A stretch of 64,000 bases of DNA from Peribacillus muralis (GTDB lineage Bacteria > Bacillota > Bacilli > Bacillales > DSM-1321). The notes beneath the pieces were generated by a model. That model did not search any database, was not told the DNA's origin, and was given only the letters and a program-made list of their open reading frames with translations. The stretch's first letter is position 1. Every line of letters starts with the position of its first letter. Positions 60,049 through 64,000 of this stretch are shown here, in pieces. Location of the stretch: the NCBI RefSeq assembly GCF_001439925.1, contig NZ_LMBV01000008.1, positions 49,022 through 113,021 of the forward strand. The letters are read 5' to 3'. A program made the translations under genes and the position numbers.

Positions 60049-61857
60049 ATGACCGAAACGAAGTATGTACAAGCTTGGAACTTGGATTCATTGTTCCCAG
60101 ATGGAGGTTATCCATTTCATGAGCATGTAAGGCGCGTGGAAAAGAAGGTTTCCGAGTTAGAAGGCAAATTAAAAGTATTCCTAGCTCCACAACAAGTAAA
60201 TGATGCTTTTAAATTGGCAAATATTTTGGAAGATATATTAAACATTCGAATGAATGTAACACAGGTTAATTCTTTGATAACCTGCCTTCTTGCCCAAAAT
60301 CCTAAGGATCAACAGGCTATAACACTACGAGGAAAAACAGCTGCTATACATGCTAGTTTTGAGTCTGCTGTAAAAAAAACACAAAAAATACTTGTAAACA
60401 TAAATCAACGGTTGTGGGGGGAGATACTACATACTGAGGATTTAAAACAATATACGTTCATACTGAATGACTGGCGGAAGAAAGCCGAGATGCACCTTTC
60501 TGATGGAGAAGAGGGGTTAGTAGCTGATCTGATGGTAGATGGGTATCATGCTTGGGGGCAGTTTTATCAATCACTAGCTAGTAGTATTACCGTTCCTGTT
60601 CATATCGACGGAGAAAAAAATGAATTATCTGTTGCTCAAGCGATAAATTTACGTTCACATCCTGATGAAGAGGTTCGCAAACAATCTCATAAGGCTTTAG
60701 AAGAGACATGGAAAGATAAAGAAGAGCTGTTTGCGAAAATACTGAATCATATTGCAGGGTTCCGATTGCAAGTGAACAAAAAACGGGGATTGGAAAATAT
60801 ACTACAAGCTCCTTTAATTGAAAACCGCATGAAAGAGGAAACGCTGAATGCAATGTGGACAGCCGTGTGTAAACACAAACGACCTTTTACTAATTATCTC
60901 AATCAAAAAGCGAAAATGAATGGCGATGAAAAAATGCACGCCTATAACTTTTGGGCTCCTATTACAGAAGATATTCAAACGATAAAATATGAAGATGCTG
61001 TGGAGTTTATTTTGGAGCATTTCAGTCAATTCGGTACCGAATTGGAAAATTTTTCTCGGCGGGCATTTGCTGAAGGGTGGGTAGAGGCTGAGGATCGTCC
61101 GAATAAATCAACTGTTGGGTTTTGTGCGGCGTTCCCACTTTCGGGAGAATCAAGAGTTTTCTTGACGTATGGCGGTAGAATTACCAATGTTTTAACATTG
61201 GCACATGAATTAGGACATGCATTTCATAACCCTGCGATGAAACCGGTTAATGGACTGAATAAACGCTATCCACTGAGCATGGCTGAAACCGCTTCAACAT
61301 TTTCGGAAATGATCATCTTGGATGCTGCAATGGAAAAAGCTCAATCCACTAAAGAAAAATTGTTTTTACTTGATGAAAAATTAAAACGTAGTGTGATGAA
61401 TTTCATGAATATTCACTCTAGGTTCTTGTTTGAAAAGAAATTTTACGAGGAGCGGAAAGAGGGGATCGTTTCTGCAACACGACTAAATGAACTAATGCAA
61501 GAAGCGATGGATGTAGCATATGAAGATTCTCTTGATCATGCTTCGATCCGTTCGTGGATTTGGACACCACATTATTACATGACCAAATCTCCTTTCTATA
61601 ACTTCCCATACACATTCGGATACTTATTTTCTTTAAGCATCTATGCAAAAGCAAAGGAAAAAGGAAAAGAGTTTGAACGAGATTATTTGGACTTGCTTCG
61701 TGATTCAGGAAGTATGTCCACCGAAGATCTAGTAATGAAGCACTTAGGAGTGGATATTACGTCAGAAGCGTTCTGGGAAAAAGGAATAAAATTATGCGTT
61801 AAAGATGCTGAAGAATTTATGACCTTAACAACCTCATCAGAGAGAAAAGAAAGATGA
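60049..61857 (+). CDS. pepF: M3-family oligoendopeptidase F
   Basis: This 602-residue zinc oligopeptidase degrades short peptides in the cytoplasm. The metal site HELGH is at 386-390 (LAHELGHAFH), with the third ligand Glu in SMAETASTFSEMII. The PepF-type start (VQAWNLDSLFPDGGYPF) and the C-terminal ASIRSWIWTPHYYMTKSPFYNFPYTFGYLFSLSIY are typical. The SD is AAGGAGG. The following Nudix gene overlaps its stop by 4 bp. Confidence 0.92.
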   Translation: MTETKYVQAWNLDSLFPDGGYPFHEHVRRVEKKVSELEGKLKVFLAPQQVNDAFKLANILEDILNIRMNVTQVNSLITCLLAQNPKDQQAITLRGKTAAIHASFESAVKKTQKILVNINQRLWGEILHTEDLKQYTFILNDWRKKAEMHLSDGEEGLVADLMVDGYHAWGQFYQSLASSITVPVHIDGEKNELSVAQAINLRSHPDEEVRKQSHKALEETWKDKEELFAKILNHIAGFRLQVNKKRGLENILQAPLIENRMKEETLNAMWTAVCKHKRPFTNYLNQKAKMNGDEKMHAYNFWAPITEDIQTIKYEDAVEFILEHFSQFGTELENFSRRAFAEGWVEAEDRPNKSTVGFCAAFPLSGESRVFLTYGGRITNVLTLAHELGHAFHNPAMKPVNGLNKRYPLSMAETASTFSEMIILDAAMEKAQSTKEKLFLLDEKLKRSVMNFMNIHSRFLFEKKFYEERKEGIVSATRLNELMQEAMDVAYEDSLDHASIRSWIWTPHYYMTKSPFYNFPYTFGYLFSLSIYAKAKEKGKEFERDYLDLLRDSGSMSTEDLVMKHLGVDITSEAFWEKGIKLCVKDAEEFMTLTTSSERKER

Positions 61858-62306
61858 CTGTATTAGTAGTTAGCGTCACCATAGTAGATGATGAAGACGT
61901 ATTACTTATAAAAGAAAATAAACCAACTGCTTTCGGTAAATGGAACTTTCCGAGTGGGCGTATTGAATATGGTGAAGACATTCTTCGTGCCGCTCGAAGG
62001 GAAGTGAAAGAGGAAACAGGATTTGAGATAAAACTTGTTAATACGACGGGTATATATCATTTTGTTAGCAGCACAAACGACCAAGTTATTTTATTTCATT
62101 TTACCGGTAAGATCATCGGCGGTGCATTAAAACTTGAAGAAGATGAAATTGTAGACAGTAAATGGATAAAGGTATCCGATCTTATAAAATTAGATAAAAA
62201 AGAACTACGGGAGGCAAGCGTTCTAAACCGAATTATCGAAAACTTACGGAAAGAGAATGTATATCCAATTAGTATTTATAATAGGGGAGTGGAACATGGC
62301 AAGTGA
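61854..62306 (+). CDS. Nudix hydrolase 1
   Basis: This 150-residue Nudix hydrolase has an intact box: Gly35, Glu41 and REVKEETG at 49-56 (GRIEYGEDILRAARREVKEE). It removes a nucleoside diphosphate-linked moiety such as ADP-ribose or a damaged nucleotide; the substrate is not deducible. The start overlaps the pepF stop (ATGA) and the 3' end overlaps the next gene, so the three are coupled. Confidence 0.88.
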   Translation: MTVLVVSVTIVDDEDVLLIKENKPTAFGKWNFPSGRIEYGEDILRAARREVKEETGFEIKLVNTTGIYHFVSSTNDQVILFHFTGKIIGGALKLEEDEIVDSKWIKVSDLIKLDKKELREASVLNRIIENLRKENVYPISIYNRGVEHGK

Positions 62307-62661
62307 ATTTTCTTTAAAAGAACAGTTACGTCAATTTGAAGAGAAGCTGTTAAAACCAGAAATTCGTACATCTCAAAAAGAGCTAAATCAGTTACTGGCA
62401 GACAATTTCTTTGAATTTGGAAGCTCTGGAAAAGTCTTATACAAAGATGAGCGTATTGGTGAAGAAGGAATAGGTGAGGTAAAGATGACATTGAGTGATT
62501 TTGAAATTCATCCAATGTCGGAAGAAATAGTATTAACTACATATCGAATTTTTAACATAGTGAATAAACAGCATTCCTTGCGAAGTTCAATTTGGAAAAT
62601 TACAGATGGAAGCTGGAAAATGATTTTTCACCAAGGTACAAACACAACTCCTTCACTTTAG
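62296..62661 (+). CDS. NTF2/DUF4440-like small protein
   Basis: This 121-residue single-domain NTF2-fold protein of the DUF4440 type has the sequence LLADNFFEFGSSGKVLYKDE and a C-terminal SSIWKITDGSWKMIFHQGT. The ATG at 62296 has SD AGGGGAG and overlaps the end of the Nudix gene. Members are often linked to stress or catabolic genes with no assigned reaction. Confidence 0.82.
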   Translation: MASEFSLKEQLRQFEEKLLKPEIRTSQKELNQLLADNFFEFGSSGKVLYKDERIGEEGIGEVKMTLSDFEIHPMSEEIVLTTYRIFNIVNKQHSLRSSIWKITDGSWKMIFHQGTNTTPSL

Positions 62662-62689
62662 GTCAGGTACACGGACGGGAGGAACGATC

Positions 62690-63112
62690 GTGTTGATGAT
62701 AAAAAAAGCTTACGGGTATGTGACAAGAATTAAAAATGGAAAAACAGAGGTATTGGTTTTCCGACATCCCATTACGGAAGCAGGAATCCAAATATCAAAG
62801 GGTACAGTGGAGCACCATGAAAATACTTACGAAGCCGTGATTCGGGAGATAAAAGAAGAGACGGGACTTGAGTCATTTCAGGTGGAAGGGTTAATTGCCG
62901 AGGATTTCTGGGAGAACGCCGATGGGGCCATGCATCATCGATTTTTTTATAAGCTGCGTGCCTGGAATGCTCCCGATGAATGGGACCATCAGCCAACGGG
63001 CGGCGGGGAAGAAGCTGGGCTGATCTTTCATTTCTTCTGGGTTTCATCGCCACATGAAGTGGAACTTATTAACGGGCATGGCGATTATTTAAATCTGATA
63101 TTTTCTTTATAA
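62690..63112 (+). CDS. Nudix hydrolase 2
   Basis: This 140-residue Nudix hydrolase has a box with Gly38, Glu44 and REIKEETG (52-59), within TVEHHENTYEAVIREIKEET. The GTG start has SD CGGGAGG at 7-nt spacing; TTG and ATG alternatives follow immediately. It lies 28 bp after the DUF4440-like gene and is the end of this operon, shown by a strong bidirectional terminator downstream. Substrate unknown. Confidence 0.87.
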   Translation: MLMIKKAYGYVTRIKNGKTEVLVFRHPITEAGIQISKGTVEHHENTYEAVIREIKEETGLESFQVEGLIAEDFWENADGAMHHRFFYKLRAWNAPDEWDHQPTGGGEEAGLIFHFFWVSSPHEVELINGHGDYLNLIFSL

Positions 63113-63122
63113 TCAGCGGTTT

Positions 63123-63168
63123 AAAACAACCAGCCAAGATCATCATTGATCTTGGCTGGTTGTTTTTT
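63123..63168. terminator. Bidirectional terminator
   Basis: An 18-bp perfect stem (arms 63125-63142 and 63147-63164, loop TCAT) with flanking A and T runs lies between the convergent Nudix 2 and LOG-family genes. Confidence 0.92.
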
Positions 63169-63173
63169 AATGA

Positions 63174-63755
63174 TCAGGTTTGGTTTTCGGTCATGAAAGT
63201 TTTTACGGTTGGCGGCTCATATGTATTGAATTGATCTAGCAGTCCGTTTGCTTCAACATCTACCAGCGCCATGGAACGGAATTTTTCATGGAGGAACTGT
63301 TCGTCGGACATATGATTGAATAAGGCGACCAACGGATCATAATAGTGATTGATATTTAAGAGTCCGCAAGGTTTTTGATGAAGACCTAGCTGAGCCCAAG
63401 TGAAAATCTCAAAGAATTCTTCCAAAGTTCCTGGACCGCCTGGCAAGGCCATGAACCCATCGGCAAGCTCGGCCATCTTTGCTTTTCTTTCATGCATCGA
63501 TTCCACGACGATCAGCTCGGTTAAGCTCTTATGTGCTATTTCCTTTTTTTCTAGAAAATCCGGCATTACGCCAATCACATTTCCGCCTGCCGCCAAAACG
63601 GAATCGGCAACTGCACCCATGATTCCTACACTCGAGCCGCCATAGACAAGGGTAATCTTACGTTTTGCCAGCTCCTTGCCCAGGTTTTTAGCTTCTTCTA
63701 CATAGACAGCAGATGCCCCTTTGCTTGATCCACAAAATACAGCTAGACTTTTCAA
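63174..63755 (-). CDS. LOG-family (lysine-decarboxylase-like) phosphoribohydrolase
   Basis: This ~193-residue LOG-family protein, TIGR00730 type, has GGSSVGIMGAVADSVLAAGG near residue 40, and PGGPGTLEEFFEIFTWAQLG with the PGGxGTxxE motif near 105. Such enzymes release ribose 5-phosphate from nucleoside monophosphates and were misnamed lysine decarboxylases. The TTG at 63755 is preferred (product KSLAVFCGSSKG, length matching YvdD); upstream frames lack SD at correct spacing. A shared terminator lies at its 3' end. Confidence 0.87.
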   Translation of the reverse strand: MKSLAVFCGSSKGASAVYVEEAKNLGKELAKRKITLVYGGSSVGIMGAVADSVLAAGGNVIGVMPDFLEKKEIAHKSLTELIVVESMHERKAKMAELADGFMALPGGPGTLEEFFEIFTWAQLGLHQKPCGLLNINHYYDPLVALFNHMSDEQFLHEKFRSMALVDVEANGLLDQFNTYEPPTVKTFMTENQT

Positions 63756-64000
63756 AATATCACATCTCCCATTTAGTAATCTTCCTTTCTTATCATACAA
63801 AATTTAAGGGGAATTGTTAAACTTGAATGATGAAAATTAATTATCCCCTTGGAAGAAGTATTTGATGCCCTAGGTAATCAGCTCTTCTTTTTGTGGGTCG
63901 AAAGGTTTGTTTTGAAGCTTATTTTCTTATAAAAATAAAAACAACCAGTCTTTTATCCTTAATTCACTTACGAATAATTCACAAATTATGGGTACTACGC
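63756..64000. other. Right edge, no gene seen
   Basis: This is AT-rich DNA upstream of the LOG-family gene that runs to the window edge. It contains no gene, strong promoter or terminator that I can support. Confidence 0.5.

Overview
The window looks like chromosomal DNA from a spore-forming Bacillaceae bacterium. The evidence is strong purine-rich Shine-Dalgarno (SD) sequences, frequent GTG and TTG starts, moderate-to-low GC, a SAM-I riboswitch in front of a methionine importer, FbpA-like and DUF1540 small proteins, a LytST pair and a Bacillus-type thiazole/oxazole bacteriocin cluster. The gene mix and the GC-rich repeat at the left edge suggest Peribacillus (simplex/frigoritolerans group). 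That genus call is an inference from remembered gene content, not a search. Little housekeeping is present. Most of the window is accessory catabolism, transport and regulation.

Layout. 0.3-5.8 kb: three tandem paralogous amidohydrolases of the cytosine deaminase/AtzC type, then an NCS2 uracil/xanthine-type permease. 6.1-12.0 kb: a heterocycloanthracin-type azol(in)e peptide cluster with a Cys/Gly precursor, an RRE/ThiF-like partner, a fused cyclodehydratase (YcaO) and a SagB-like dehydrogenase. 12.0-16.5 kb: a frameshifted RpiR regulator, aspartase and an orphan ABC ATPase. 16.6-16.9 kb: a 50-residue membrane peptide in a toxin-like mRNA architecture. 17.1-22.1 kb: an AbgB-like hydrolase and an MFS carrier, divergent from a GAF/PucR-type regulator. 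22.2-24.6 kb: a highly structured leader, then a MutS2 paralogue lacking Smr. 24.8-29.6 kb: a LysR remnant, LytS/LytR and CstA. 29.7-32.9 kb: DUF1540, a 21-bp repeat array, LtrA, an FMN reductase and a YcaC-like hydrolase.

33.1-50.9 kb is the most novel-looking block. It holds a LacI regulator followed by an SDR, an iron-dependent alcohol dehydrogenase, an aldehyde dehydrogenase, a cupin, an alpha/beta hydrolase and an HpcH/HpaI aldolase. Three long proteins each made of two SnoaL/NTF2-like domains follow, with the decayed remains of a fourth. After these come a histidinol-dehydrogenase-like enzyme, an MFS/amidase/MFS trio and an MDR oxidoreductase. Three palindromes with the core TTGAATACGTATTCAA lie at 34.28, 35.12 and 42.69 kb, two of them just downstream of matching TTTACA-N17-TATATT promoters. 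I infer a LacI-controlled catabolic regulon for an unknown substrate that is oxidised by dehydrogenases and cleaved by hydrolase and aldolase steps.

51.0-64.0 kb: an MTA/SAH-deaminase-like amidohydrolase, a 41-bp repeat array, a GNAT acetyltransferase, SAM riboswitch-metNIQ-M20 hydrolase, an apparently leaderless autoregulated TetR with a small membrane protein, two FbpA-like proteins, a dienelactone-hydrolase-like protein, an M3 oligopeptidase, two Nudix hydrolases around an NTF2-like protein, and a LOG-family protein. Many genes are separated by good intrinsic terminators, so most blocks are independent transcription units.
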